Source: Psychrobacillus sp032154225 (GTDB taxonomy: Bacteria; Bacillota; Bacilli; Bacillales_A; Planococcaceae). From it: a DNA stretch of 64,000 nt. The notes below the pieces were generated by a model, which was not told the DNA's origin, ran no database searches, and saw nothing but the letters and a program-made list of their open reading frames with translations. Where the stretch lies: NCBI RefSeq assembly GCF_032154225.1, contig NZ_JALDYF010000001.1, forward strand, positions 372,001 through 436,000. Reading direction: 5' to 3'. Position numbers and translations under genes: made by a program. The stretch's first letter is position 1; every line of letters begins with the position of its first letter. This document shows, in pieces, positions 48,672 through 57,698 of the stretch.

Positions 48672-49949
48672 TTACTTTACAAATTCGACAATACCTTCCA
48701 ATAATCCTTCTGCTAACGGAAGATTAGGATCTGAATACGTTGCCAAATTGCCTTCTACATCAGCAGGTGCTTCTTTTAATATATGGTTCATATTTTTTAT
48801 TAACAATAAAGTAGAAGCAACTTTTGCGTCATATAACGCTTCTGCATCCTTTACAGGAACTTGTATATCATTCGTACCATTAATAATTAACACTTTACTA
48901 TTCAACTTTTGAATTTCTTCTGCTGGATTATAAGCAAGCCATGAAATCATATATGGCTGTACAGAAGGTCGAAACACACTTTGTAGCTCTGGACTGACGT
49001 TTGTTACTAGTTCTCCTTGAGCAAGCTTACGAAGAATGTCTTTTGATTCGGTTAGTAATTTTTCTGGTAGCTGCGCTTCTAATTGTTCTAACAACACTTC
49101 ACCAATAGGTCTGCCTGCCCCGGCAATCGACACAAATCCATCTATATTTGTTTTTCCAGCAGCAACCATTCCGATTAATGACCCCTCGCTATGACCAATA
49201 ATTCCAACTTTGGAAAACTGTTTGTCACTTTTAGCAAACTCCACAAAAGCCCTTGCATCATCGATGAAATGCTCGAATGTTACATCTTCTTCTTTTCCAG
49301 CTAAAAGAACATTTTGTCCAACACCACGTTTATCATATCGAATGCTAGCAATGCCCTGCTCTGCCAAACCTTCTGCAATCATTTTTAAGCTGTTGTTTTT
49401 TCCTGGAATAGCAATTGAATTCCCATTATGATCTGTAGGACCTGACCCAGCAATAATAATCATCACAGGAAATGGGCCGTCTCCCTCCGGCTTTACAAGT
49501 AGCCCTTTCATTGTTCCGTTTAGTACTTCAACACTAACAGCTTCTCCTATTTCTTCCTCTACTTCTAAAGCTCCTTTTTTCAACGCAAACGGAATCGCAC
49601 TACCATTCTGTGTAAACGTCCCAGAAATCGTGTCATCATTTATTTTCCCATCAAATGTAATTCGTTGTCCTTGCATGTTCATCTCCAATAAAATAGAATC
49701 GTCTTTAAGCTTTACACTAGATAATTTATAATTATCTAAGCCTTGTACCGGAATGCTAATCGTTCCATCAGTTTTTGTAAATTGAATTTCAATTGGAAGA
49801 GGTGAGTTTGGAACCTCTATTGCCCCTTGCCATGCACCCTCAACTCTTTCTAATGATTCTACTGTCATTTCCTTTCCCCCTTTCTCACACGCTGTTAATA
49901 AAATAACTGAACTAATAAGAAGAAACATGACTATTAACGCTTTTTTCAT
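48672..49949 (-). CDS. Lipoprotein with an alpha/beta hydrolase domain
   Basis: 425 residues from the ATG at 49949, behind GGAGGG; a reading from 50009 is longer but unlikely. Lipobox 'LISSVILLTAC' near residue 21 predicts a surface lipoprotein. Residues about 30-125 are a strand-rich domain (GAWQGAIEVPNSPLPIEIQFTKTDGTISIPVQGL). The hydrolase part has 'GPFPVMIIIAGSGPTDHNGN', nucleophile 'GIIGHSEGSLIGMVAA' near 248, 'INGTNDIQVPVKDAEAL' and 'MNHILKEA' (Asp and His). An esterase or peptidase role is likely. It lies 22 bp upstream of the ythP homologue. Confidence 0.82.
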   Translation of the reverse strand: MKKALIVMFLLISSVILLTACEKGGKEMTVESLERVEGAWQGAIEVPNSPLPIEIQFTKTDGTISIPVQGLDNYKLSSVKLKDDSILLEMNMQGQRITFDGKINDDTISGTFTQNGSAIPFALKKGALEVEEEIGEAVSVEVLNGTMKGLLVKPEGDGPFPVMIIIAGSGPTDHNGNSIAIPGKNNSLKMIAEGLAEQGIASIRYDKRGVGQNVLLAGKEEDVTFEHFIDDARAFVEFAKSDKQFSKVGIIGHSEGSLIGMVAAGKTNIDGFVSIAGAGRPIGEVLLEQLEAQLPEKLLTESKDILRKLAQGELVTNVSPELQSVFRPSVQPYMISWLAYNPAEEIQKLNSKVLIINGTNDIQVPVKDAEALYDAKVASTLLLIKNMNHILKEAPADVEGNLATYSDPNLPLAEGLLEGIVEFVK

Positions 49950-50053
49950 TATTAAACCCTCCGAATTCTTTCTATTGAACTTTTCTATTAAATAGTGGTA
50001 GGCTAACATAGGACTTTGTCTATTACATAGTTAATCGTTAGGAGCGAATTTTT

Positions 50054-51256
50054 TTGTTAACTGATCAATCAATAAGTAAAAATCGTAACATATTGTTAAT
50101 AATAGGTATTATTTGTATTGCTACAACCCTTCGTTCGCCCCTTACATCTGTAGGCCCAATTATTTCCTACATTCGAGATGGACTAGGCATATCGAATGTT
50201 CTTGCAGGTTTTATCACAACGATTCCACTCATTGCATTCGCAATTGTTTCACCATTTGCAGCGAAAATTGCTCGCCGTTTTGGTATAGAATGGACATTAT
50301 TTTTCTCCACTATTTTGTTGGCGACGGGAATTATTACTCGTTCTTTAGGTACGACTTCTTTGTTACTCGTTGGAACTGCATTAATCGGAATTGCGATTTC
50401 GTTTGGAAATGTGCTACTCCCAAGCCTAATAAAATTAAAATTCCCCCTTCAAATAGGTTTATTAACAGGTATTTTTACGGTATCCATGAACTTATCTGCT
50501 GGAATCGGGGCAGGAATCAGTTACCCAATTGCGGAAGGAACGACATTTGGTTGGCAAGGTGCACTTGGTTGCTGGGCAATATTAGCAATCATAGCCATTA
50601 TCGTTTGGTTGCCTCAAATTAGTAAACGAAAACAACAAAACGAAAATCAGCCTATATCGAGCACTAAAAAATCTACATCGATACTTCGTTCTCCTTTAAC
50701 ATGGAGTATTACGTTATTCATGGGAATACAGTCACTCATTTTTTACACAACGGCTGCATGGCTACCTGAGCTGTTACAATCTCAAGGAATGAGTGCTGAG
50801 AAATCTGGTTGGATGCTATCACTTATGCAATTTGCTCAGCTACCAATGACCTTCATCGTTCCAATAATTGCAGGACGCTTGAAAGATCAACGAATACTCG
50901 TAATATCATTTACGGTTTTGTACCTAATTGGTTTCATCGGAATTTTAGCAGGCAATATATCTCTTACGATTGTGTGGATGATTATGCTCGGATTAGCAGG
51001 CGGTGCCTCATTTGGTTTAGTGATGATGTTATTTTCACTTCGCACGAGTACTCCAATGGAAGCTGCTGAACTATCAGGAACTGCCCAATCATTTGGATAT
51101 CTTTTAGCAGCAGTTGGCCCCGTTCTTTTTGGTTACTTACATGATGCGACTGCTAGCTGGTTTACGCCAATGATTTTATTCCTTCTATCTACAATCGTAT
51201 TATTTTTTGCTGGCATGCATGCTGGAAAAAACCGATATTTGTCTCCTGAAAACTAA
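50054..51256 (+). CDS. MFS transporter, CynX/NimT (YycB-like) family
   Basis: 400 residues with a TTG start behind AGGAGCG. Twelve membrane helices; 'SPLTSVGPIISYIRDGLGISNVLAGFITTIPLIAFAIVSPFAAKIARRFGIEW' is the typical start of CynX/NimT permeases, and the family 'GLAGGASFGLVMMLFSLRT' motif is near residue 318. Substrates of this family include cyanate and 2-nitroimidazole; the one here is unknown. It is divergent from the lipoprotein gene. A dispersed repeat follows. Confidence 0.85.
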   Translation: MLTDQSISKNRNILLIIGIICIATTLRSPLTSVGPIISYIRDGLGISNVLAGFITTIPLIAFAIVSPFAAKIARRFGIEWTLFFSTILLATGIITRSLGTTSLLLVGTALIGIAISFGNVLLPSLIKLKFPLQIGLLTGIFTVSMNLSAGIGAGISYPIAEGTTFGWQGALGCWAILAIIAIIVWLPQISKRKQQNENQPISSTKKSTSILRSPLTWSITLFMGIQSLIFYTTAAWLPELLQSQGMSAEKSGWMLSLMQFAQLPMTFIVPIIAGRLKDQRILVISFTVLYLIGFIGILAGNISLTIVWMIMLGLAGGASFGLVMMLFSLRTSTPMEAAELSGTAQSFGYLLAAVGPVLFGYLHDATASWFTPMILFLLSTIVLFFAGMHAGKNRYLSPEN

Positions 51257-51507
51257 GGAGTGCGTAAGCGCCTATGTCTGCCCCGTAAGGCACGTTCTTC
51301 TGAGACGAGTAACCGCAGGAGCAAAATGGGGAAAAGCGAGGAGGCAGCTCCACAGCCACCGGAGTTATGTTTATTGCGGCGAGCTTGCACAGGAGCAAAA
51401 TCTTAATGCGACGAGTAACCGCAGGAGCACCTTTTCACATTTGACCCCGAGGGGCTAGGCGCTGGAGCTAGACAATTACTAAGTAAGAAAGCTTATACTT
51501 TCTTTCC
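51251..51507 (+). repeat. Dispersed palindromic repeat, family B, copy 1
   Basis: Core from GCGCCTA (51268) to TAGGCGC (51456-51462) with inverted-repeat ends. Inside are two GTAACCGCAGGAGCA modules and a GGGGAAAAGCGAGGAGGCAG block. The tail 'ACTAAGTAAGAAAGCTT' forms a small stem. The near-identical second copy lies at about 63,075-63,330. The rest of the gap between the transporter and nos genes holds no gene. Confidence 0.8.
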
Positions 51508-51514
51508 AGCTAAT

Positions 51515-51556
51515 AAAGAGGAATCAGCTAGTAAATTATGCTGATTCCTCTTTTTA
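51515..51556. terminator. Rho-independent terminator of nos, bidirectional
   Basis: AAAGAGGAATCAG and CTGATTCCTCTTT pair over 13 bp with a 13-nt loop, with T-runs in both directions. It ends the nos transcript and may also stop the transporter transcript. Confidence 0.85.
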
Positions 51557-52612
51557 TTAATATGGTAAAGGTTGATAAAGATAGTTTGGTGTTTTCTTTT
51601 CATTATTGTACGGTTTGTGATAAATATGAGTTGTTGCGGGAGAGACAGGTGGTACAAGCCAAGCCCAATTCCCAGTAACGTCTCTTCCGGCTTCCGCTTC
51701 ATTTGTTTCGAATCGCTTAAATTGTTGAGCTGCGGTGTGGTGGTCTACAATACTAACACCATCTTCTTTATAAGAAAGTAAAACTGCAACATTTAATTCT
51801 ACTAACGCTCGGTCCTTCCAAAGAGAAGCACTCGATTTTGTATTCAGTCCCATATACTCTGCGATAATAGGAAGCATATTATAGCGATCATCATCTGCAA
51901 AATTCCGTGCACCAATCTCTGTTCCCATATACCATCCATTAAAAGGAGCAGCTACATACGAAATTCCTCCGACCTCAAGCTTCATGCTTGAAATCATGGG
52001 AACTGCATACCATTTCAATTGTAAGTCTTCAAACCACTCAAATTCTGGGTGACGAATTGGAACTTCTAGTATATATTCTTTCGGAATATCGAATAACTTC
52101 GGTGGATTATTACTCGTTTGTATAACAAGTGGCAATACATCAAAGTTCCCTCCTTGTCCTTGCCAACCAAGGTTTTGACAAACTTTCGTAAAAGCAATTG
52201 AATCTGGATCACCTATTGTCCCCACATTTGTTTCATAACCTGCATAGCGGATCAATTGATGGTTCCAAATTCGAACATTTTGAGGTGAAAATACAGTTAT
52301 CGTAGGTCGAATTCTTCCTTCGTTCGTCGCAAACTGGATATGCTCAAGCAATGCTTCGAAAATTGCTACATCTGCTTGTATATGTCGTTTATCAATCACA
52401 TGAAGGCTTTGCCAAAATAGTCGTCCAATACATTTATTACTATTGCGCCACGCCAGTTTAGCACCGTAGGCTAGTTCTTCTATTGTTTGCTCATAACTAC
52501 CAGTTGTAACAATTTGTTGTTCTATTTCACTCAAGCGAATATGCATCTCTTGTTCTGATTGATTCGTTTCTCCATAAAAAATGCGAATAAAACTCTCCGC
52601 TTCTTTTAACAT
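51557..52612 (-). CDS. nos: Bacterial nitric oxide synthase oxygenase
   Basis: 351 residues from the ATG at 52612, 9 nt from AAGGGG; the ATG at 52621 touches the site. The heme-ligand Cys61 is in 'AWRNSNKCIGRLFW'. The substrate-arginine region 'SYVAAPFNGWYMGTEIGARNFADDDRY' and the pterin-binding 'WAWLVPPVSPATTHIYHKPY' end are intact. No reductase domain follows, as in Bacillus bNOS, which borrows a host reductase. It converts arginine to citrulline and NO and is linked to oxidative-stress and antibiotic defence in Bacillus. Confidence 0.93.
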   Translation of the reverse strand: MLKEAESFIRIFYGETNQSEQEMHIRLSEIEQQIVTTGSYEQTIEELAYGAKLAWRNSNKCIGRLFWQSLHVIDKRHIQADVAIFEALLEHIQFATNEGRIRPTITVFSPQNVRIWNHQLIRYAGYETNVGTIGDPDSIAFTKVCQNLGWQGQGGNFDVLPLVIQTSNNPPKLFDIPKEYILEVPIRHPEFEWFEDLQLKWYAVPMISSMKLEVGGISYVAAPFNGWYMGTEIGARNFADDDRYNMLPIIAEYMGLNTKSSASLWKDRALVELNVAVLLSYKEDGVSIVDHHTAAQQFKRFETNEAEAGRDVTGNWAWLVPPVSPATTHIYHKPYNNEKKTPNYLYQPLPY

Positions 52613-52987
52613 CACTTTCATCCCCTTCGCTGTCTACTACCATCATAGAAGATTTGCTTGAAGGCAAGCAAGTGCCACGAAGTAGTCAGTTGTGAGGATA
52701 TTATGACAAGATTCAAAAAAACGTTGATTTTCGTTGCGAAGCGAGGAAGCTGAGGGTGTAGTATTAGAATAAAGTCTGATCATTTTTGTGTTCTTCAAAC
52801 AAAACCCCTATAACTTAAGTACATCTATTCACAATTTTAAAAGTCTTAAGTTATTCCAGAAAATGCTACCTTTTTAGTGCAACAGCAGAAAAAAGCCTTA
52901 CACCTTAATCAACTAAGGCACCAATCGTTTCAAGAATTAACAACCTGAAGATAAAAAGGAAGTTATTATACATTTATACTATGATAT
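52613..52987. other. Gap without recognised genes
   Basis: About 370 bp. It contains a perfect 10-bp inverted repeat, ATAACTTAAG at 52810 and CTTAAGTTAT at 52845, and a GCCTTA/TAAGGC stem near 52,893-52,917. A short stretch near 52,720 resembles a fragment of dispersed family A. No coding frame is convincing. Confidence 0.6.
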
Positions 52988-53551
52988 TTACCATAGTCTA
53001 TTCACCATAACTAATTCATGTCTATTAAACTCCATTCTATAAATATCAGGTTTAGATGTGCTATGTAAAAAGGTCAAATCATAGTTTAAATCATAGTTTT
53101 CCATCATCAAAGTCATTACTAATCCGTGAGTGCCAATTACTACTTTTCTTCCTATATAAGTATTTAATATTTCTTCTAAAACTCTTACAGCTCTTTTTTG
53201 ACAATCAGTATTCGTTTCTCCTCCATCTAAAGCGAAGTTTGGATTCGAATACGATTTTTCCAATACAGAAGATAAATCCTTATCAGATATTCGCTCGTTT
53301 TCAGCCGAAAAAATTCTTTCTTTTAAGTCTTCAAATACTAAAACTTCCTGTCCTATTTGTTTAGCTAACGGCTCTACAGTTAAAATTGATCGAATGTATG
53401 GACTTGAGATGACAGTGTTAATCCCTTCATCCTTTAAAACGTCCGTTATTCTTTGAGCGTCTAATTTTCCTTTTTCTGTTAAGCCTCTTGTTCTTTCATT
53501 TCCTTTTTTTGGTGAGTCTCCGTGTCTCACCATATAAATAAAAGTTCTCAT
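52988..53551 (-). CDS. Histidine phosphatase family protein (phosphoglycerate mutase-like)
   Basis: 187 residues from the ATG at 53551, behind GGAGGG. Motif 'VRHGDSPK' has the catalytic His, Arg follows in 'TVISSPYIRSILTVEPLAKQIG', and the second His is in 'VVIGTHGLVMTLM'. The family removes phosphate from small molecules or proteins; the substrate is unknown. It stands alone between two gaps. Confidence 0.87.
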   Translation of the reverse strand: MRTFIYMVRHGDSPKKGNERTRGLTEKGKLDAQRITDVLKDEGINTVISSPYIRSILTVEPLAKQIGQEVLVFEDLKERIFSAENERISDKDLSSVLEKSYSNPNFALDGGETNTDCQKRAVRVLEEILNTYIGRKVVIGTHGLVMTLMMENYDLNYDLTFLHSTSKPDIYRMEFNRHELVMVNRLW

Positions 53552-53840
53552 AATATCCCTCCGATCAATTTTCATTAAATCTTAGTTTTCAAGGCTTAGA
53601 TACTCTTAATTAAATCTGATATTATTTCAGAGCTTCTCGGTATTAATAACATCAACGAATCAACTATAAATAAAGTTCCAACAACGCCTGTAAGAAATTA
53701 TAATATATAGTAAAAACCAATAATAAACCTCAATTTCTATAATCGAACTTTGTTTTAAATGATCAACCATTTTTATAAGACTACAAAGAAACGTCTGCTT
53801 GTAATGTCATACTGATACGAGTAACCGAATACATTCTATC
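53552..53840. other. Gap without recognised genes
   Basis: About 290 bp, AT-rich, with no open frame that looks coding. It includes the upstream region of the phosphatase gene and the downstream region of the MFS gene. Confidence 0.55.
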
Positions 53841-53874
53841 AAAAAAGAGCACCTATATGAGGCACTCTTTTAAA
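53841..53874 (-). terminator. Rho-independent terminator of the MFS transporter gene
   Basis: AAGAGCACCT and GAGGCACTCTT pair imperfectly around ATAT. A run of six T residues follows on the minus strand. Confidence 0.65.
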
Positions 53875-53882
53875 GCTTATTC

Positions 53883-55076
53883 TTAAACTAATATGCTTTT
53901 ATTTTTAAACAAAATAAGCGGTACAATAGCTAGTATTAAACCAGAAAACATAAATACTGCTCTTACGCCAATCAAATCGACCCAAATGCCCATTATTAAA
54001 GAGAAAATCCCGAATGCAGCCATTGATACCATACCCATTGACGTGTACACAGTTACTAGTTTTTCAGTAGGAACACTTTTTTGAATGATCGTTTGCTGCG
54101 GAATATTTTTTAGTTGCCCAAACAAACCAATTCCAGCTGACAAAAAAAGCGCTAAAATAGGTTGGCTTGTTGCACCAAATAAGATGGTCAGTACACAACA
54201 TACCAAAGCTCCCAAAAATATAAATCGGTACATATATTGATCAACAAGATGAGAAAATTTCACACAAAACAAACTACCAACTAATAAACCGATAAAAAAT
54301 GCACCATTTATGAGTCCCCACCATTGTTCCCCAACATGCAAAGCCTGCTCCACGTATACATAAATAATCGCAGCTATCCAAACCGTTCCAGCAACTGTTT
54401 CTAAAAATTCTATTTGAATCATTTTTTTCAATACTGGAGTCGATCTAATACTGTTCCATCCTTGCATTAATTGCGTCCATCTATTATCCTCTTTTATTGC
54501 TAGATGATCCACATGCTCGATAAGGCCTAAAAACACACTCGACAATACAAATAGACAAGCAACTAGCCAAATCAGTTCGGAGGAGCTTACAACTAACAAT
54601 AAAAGCCCACCAAAAAGCCAAGCGCCTATTTGAATCGTCTGGGAAATTGTTTCTACAATACTATTTGCCTTCACTAACTCATTTTCTTCTACATAATACG
54701 GAAGAAATGTACGCAAAATCGGATTAGCAAACCCATCGAGAAATGCAATTCCAGCAATGATTAGAAAGATGAAATAATAGTTTGCTTGTTGTAAAAATAA
54801 GAATATAAAAACTCCCAATCCTATTAATAAAATCGTCTTACCAATTTGCGACATTAATAATAACGTTTTTAAACGCCATTTGCCAATAAGTAAAGGTGCC
54901 AAAATACTAGAAACAACCATTCCAGAAGTTATCGTAAATGGTATGAATGCCGCTACTGTTGCTGAATGTGTCAGTTGATATAAAAGACTAATGATACTTA
55001 CTATATACAAAACATCGCCCAAATTGGCTACGGATTGACCAAGCATTAAAAAAAGAAAATTTTTATTTTGTTTCAT
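53883..55076 (-). CDS. MFS transporter (macrolide-efflux/DHA3-like)
   Basis: 397 residues from the ATG at 55076, behind GGGGGATA. Twelve membrane helices; 'MLGQSVANLGDVLYIVSIISLLYQLTHSATVAAFIPFTITSGMVVSSILAPLLIGKWRLK' resembles the DHA3 efflux family start. The family feature 'FLDGFANPILRTFLPYYVEENELVKANSIVETISQTIQIG' is near 125. It is probably a drug or small-molecule exporter. No regulator is adjacent. Confidence 0.85.
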   Translation of the reverse strand: MKQNKNFLFLMLGQSVANLGDVLYIVSIISLLYQLTHSATVAAFIPFTITSGMVVSSILAPLLIGKWRLKTLLLMSQIGKTILLIGLGVFIFLFLQQANYYFIFLIIAGIAFLDGFANPILRTFLPYYVEENELVKANSIVETISQTIQIGAWLFGGLLLLVVSSSELIWLVACLFVLSSVFLGLIEHVDHLAIKEDNRWTQLMQGWNSIRSTPVLKKMIQIEFLETVAGTVWIAAIIYVYVEQALHVGEQWWGLINGAFFIGLLVGSLFCVKFSHLVDQYMYRFIFLGALVCCVLTILFGATSQPILALFLSAGIGLFGQLKNIPQQTIIQKSVPTEKLVTVYTSMGMVSMAAFGIFSLIMGIWVDLIGVRAVFMFSGLILAIVPLILFKNKSILV

Positions 55077-55171
55077 TATTATCCCCCGTTTTTTAATCAC
55101 TTTTACGTTCGGTGATTAAGAGGGCTCAGATTGGGCAGTTCATTCAAAAACTCCTTATCTACTAAACAAAC

Positions 55172-55202
55172 AGAAGAAACTTGGGAGATAAAAAGTTTCT
55201 TC
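55172..55202 (-). terminator. Hairpin after the ABC-2 permease gene, possible terminator
   Basis: AAGAAACTT and AAGTTTCTT pair with a 13-nt loop, about 30-60 bp downstream of the permease stop. The T-run on the minus strand is short, so termination is uncertain. Confidence 0.45.
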
Positions 55203-55233
55203 TTTACTTTGTTTTAAATTTTTGTGCTCTATA

Positions 55234-55941
55234 TTAGTCCGTCATACGTTTTTTAAATACATATACCGTTAACAAACAAACGACAACTACCCAAACACTA
55301 ATAATTCCTATGTTTGAGAAGACTTCTGCAAAGCCTGCACCCGCTTCTACTTTTTCAGCCAAATCAATTAGTTGGACGTTTGGCATATATTCCACCACTT
55401 TAAGCATTGGATACTTCTCCGACCATTCTGTTACAAATGAACCTATCGAAAAAATACCAATGACAGGAAGTACGATGACAGATGACTCCATCACGGATTT
55501 TGCAACTAGCCCTAATAACGTCCCAATTCCAATATAAAATAAACTAGATAAAATAATAGCAACTGCCACGATTGTGATATTTGCAGGTCTATATTCGGAT
55601 AAAAATGCACTGAAAAATATAATGATGATAGTTAAGACAAATGATAATAAACTCTTTCCACCAAAAATCTCTAACGTGCTCGCTGGCGATAACGTAAGTC
55701 CACGCAATGTATTTTTCTCTTTTTCCTCTGCAATTAAACAACATTGCACATACGTTCCAACCATTGCAAAAGTCATATTAATCGTCATAAAATGACCTTG
55801 AATCGAATCTACACCCATACGGCTATATACAGCTGCCATAATAAGCGGTAAGAAAATGACGATGGATACAGCCATATTTCTCGAAAAATCTTTGAAATCC
55901 TTTTGAAAAATAGCGTTTACGCGCTTCCATGAAAAAGTCAT
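55234..55941 (-). CDS. ABC-2 type transporter permease
   Basis: 235 residues, six membrane helices (MAVSIVIFLPLIMAAVYSRMG to 'FSNIGIISVWVVVVCLLTVYVF'). A cytoplasmic loop 'AEEKEKNTLRGLTLSPASTLEIFGGKSLLSF' near 72 is the typical ABC-2 signature. It is 31 bp downstream of the ABC-LytTR gene and is likely controlled by or assembled with it. A bacitracin- or lipid-type export function is possible but unproven. Confidence 0.85.
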   Translation of the reverse strand: MTFSWKRVNAIFQKDFKDFSRNMAVSIVIFLPLIMAAVYSRMGVDSIQGHFMTINMTFAMVGTYVQCCLIAEEKEKNTLRGLTLSPASTLEIFGGKSLLSFVLTIIIIFFSAFLSEYRPANITIVAVAIILSSLFYIGIGTLLGLVAKSVMESSVIVLPVIGIFSIGSFVTEWSEKYPMLKVVEYMPNVQLIDLAEKVEAGAGFAEVFSNIGIISVWVVVVCLLTVYVFKKRMTD

Positions 55942-55972
55942 ACTAAATTCTCCTCCTAAGGGTGAATAGGGC

Positions 55973-56980
55973 TTATTTAAGACCTAACATCCCCTTTAAA
56001 TCCGCCATTTTCGTTTTGGATAACGGAATAGACGATTTTTCAGTATCCTTTAAGACGAGACTATAACTATTTCTCGTCCATGTGATAACCTCACGTACTT
56101 TTTGTAAATTCACAATATAGGATCGATGGCATCGAAAGAATCCGAAAGGTAATAATCGTTCCTCTAGTTCATTTAACGTGAAAGCACATGGAAATGATTC
56201 CCCTTTAATATGTAAAAAGGATTGCCCTTCCGTACTTTCAATATAATCAATTTCTGGTGGATCAAATAGGACAATTTTTTCATTTACCTTTGTCGGAATT
56301 TTTTCAAAACGAATTGGCTGAATTACTTTTTCTTCTTTTTCAACTTCCGTTTCTACAACTTTTTGTTCTTCAAGTTCCGTTTGAATGAAATGAAGACCCT
56401 GGTCATCTAAACGATATGTTTTATCGGCAAAAGTGATTCCACTTTCTAATTGACTCGTTAATATAAATACCGTTTTTCCATCCATTCGAAGCTTGTGAAG
56501 AACAGATAGAAAAATACGTTTTGATTCAACATCTAAGTTTTGATCCGGTTCTTCCATTATGTATATGTCTGGATTTTGTATAAGTAAACAAGCTAACTGT
56601 GCACGCTTTTTTTCTGAGTATGTAAGTACTTTCGTTTTCACATTTTTCTTCGACTCTAATTGGACAAGCTGTAAAATATCTTCTATTGATTCGCTCGATT
56701 GATATAACTGATGATAAAACTTGAATGATTCGCGCAAAGTTAGACGCTCATATGCACCTTCATGGAGAAAGAAAATCCCTAATTGTTTCTTATTGGAAGA
56801 AATCAGAAGTTCACCATTCGATAAATTGCTTTTTCCTAAAAATAAGTCAATAAGCTGCTCCCTCACATTAACACTCGTACAGACAGCTACGACTTCATTT
56901 GGCTCTACAGATAAATTGAAAGCTGGAAACACAATCGAATCATTCATATGTTTTTCAGCATGAATAAATTTCAGTGACAT
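55973..56980 (-). CDS. ABC ATPase-like domain fused to a LytTR DNA-binding domain
   Basis: 335 residues from the ATG at 56980, behind TGAGGA; a longer reading to 57007 is less likely. Residues about 1-195 have an ABC ATPase layout with a signature-like 'LTYSEKKRAQLACLLIQNPDIYIMEEPDQNLDVES', but the Walker A region is only 'CTSVNVREQLIDLFLGK'. The Gly-rich GxxGxGKS/T loop is absent. Residues about 240-335 are a LytTR domain (DYIESTEGQSFLHIKGESFPCAFTLNELEERLLPFGFFRCHRSYIVNLQKVREVI). It probably regulates the adjacent permease gene rather than hydrolysing ATP. Confidence 0.82.
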   Translation of the reverse strand: MSLKFIHAEKHMNDSIVFPAFNLSVEPNEVVAVCTSVNVREQLIDLFLGKSNLSNGELLISSNKKQLGIFFLHEGAYERLTLRESFKFYHQLYQSSESIEDILQLVQLESKKNVKTKVLTYSEKKRAQLACLLIQNPDIYIMEEPDQNLDVESKRIFLSVLHKLRMDGKTVFILTSQLESGITFADKTYRLDDQGLHFIQTELEEQKVVETEVEKEEKVIQPIRFEKIPTKVNEKIVLFDPPEIDYIESTEGQSFLHIKGESFPCAFTLNELEERLLPFGFFRCHRSYIVNLQKVREVITWTRNSYSLVLKDTEKSSIPLSKTKMADLKGMLGLK

Positions 56981-57067
56981 GTTAATCCTCATTTCTATTA
57001 TTCTCAACTTTATTATTATAACAGTAATCTGATTTTTCCAAAAGAGTCGCTTTAATCTTAACAGCGT

Positions 57068-57215
57068 AGTTTCCAGCTCGCTCTAGGCTTCTCATTGGGC
57101 CATACGATGAACGGTAAAATTTTTAGAAGCATGTTGGAAGTGGCTACGCCCTTTCCAACATGCTTGTTCTTCGGTCATCGTATGGCAAATGTTCGCCTTC
57201 CACTCGCTAGAAACT
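57068..57215. repeat. Nested long inverted repeat
   Basis: AAGCATGTTGGAA (57127-57139) and TTCCAACATGCTT (57153-57165) are perfect inverse copies. Further out, CCATACGATGA (57100-57110) pairs with TCATCGTATGG (57175-57185), and AGTTTC-AGC (57068-57077) with GCT-GAAACT (57206-57215). The whole folds as one long stem of about 150 bp with no open frame, a structure like a MITE or a large RNA hairpin. Confidence 0.75.
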
Positions 57216-57490
57216 TTAGTGCCAAGTTATGAGATACTTTTGGCAATAGAAGAAGCAAGTGACATTCTATACTCTTTGAAGGTCGCCAAAGATGCAATTT
57301 TGGCGACTACTTGAAGGATTTTTATAGTGACACTTCTACATTGGGACGAAAAGTGGAGAAGTAGATGATCAATTTACTTTGTATGGAAATTATCGATTTA
57401 TTACTAACTAGAAGTGCGGATGAACTTTTTTTCTTCCACTTACATGAAAGGGCTTAAGTAGAAAGAACATGAATCCATTCCCATAAATAG

Positions 57491-57622
57491 GATGGATGTA
57501 GTGGAAAGCGACGACTCCAGTGGGAATAGTGCGAGCTTAAAGCCCCGCAGGAGCGTCTTTTTGCGACGAGGAGATTGAAGCCGCACCCCACGGAACGCGT
57601 CCGCTTGCAACGGGATCCACTC
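57491..57622 (+). repeat. Dispersed repeat, family A, copy 2
   Basis: Begins GGATGTAGTGGAAAGCG and ends GCAACGGGATCCACTCC; inner blocks CGACTCCAGTGGGAA and CCCCGCAGGAGCG match copy 1. It lies in the 718-bp gap between the ABC-LytTR gene and ricA, which otherwise holds the long inverted repeat and no gene. Confidence 0.7.
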
Positions 57623-57644
57623 CACCTTTCTAATTTAGTAAAAA

Positions 57645-57686
57645 AAGAACATACACAAAATCCTTTCAGATTTTATGCATGTTCTT
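57645..57686 (-). terminator. Rho-independent terminator of ricA
   Basis: AAGAACATACACAAAATC and GATTTTATGCATGTTCTT pair over about 18 bp with two mismatches and a 6-nt loop, followed on the minus strand by a run of T residues (TTTTTTACTAAA). Confidence 0.8.
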
Positions 57687-57698
57687 CTAATTTAATGC

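Noticed and set aside
51207..51458. 83-residue plus-strand frame downstream of the CynX-type gene
   Set aside because: It covers the end of the transporter gene and repeat family B copy 1; no site or domain.
55310..55537. Plus-strand frames inside the ABC-2 permease gene
   Set aside because: They are frame shadows of a clear membrane-protein gene.
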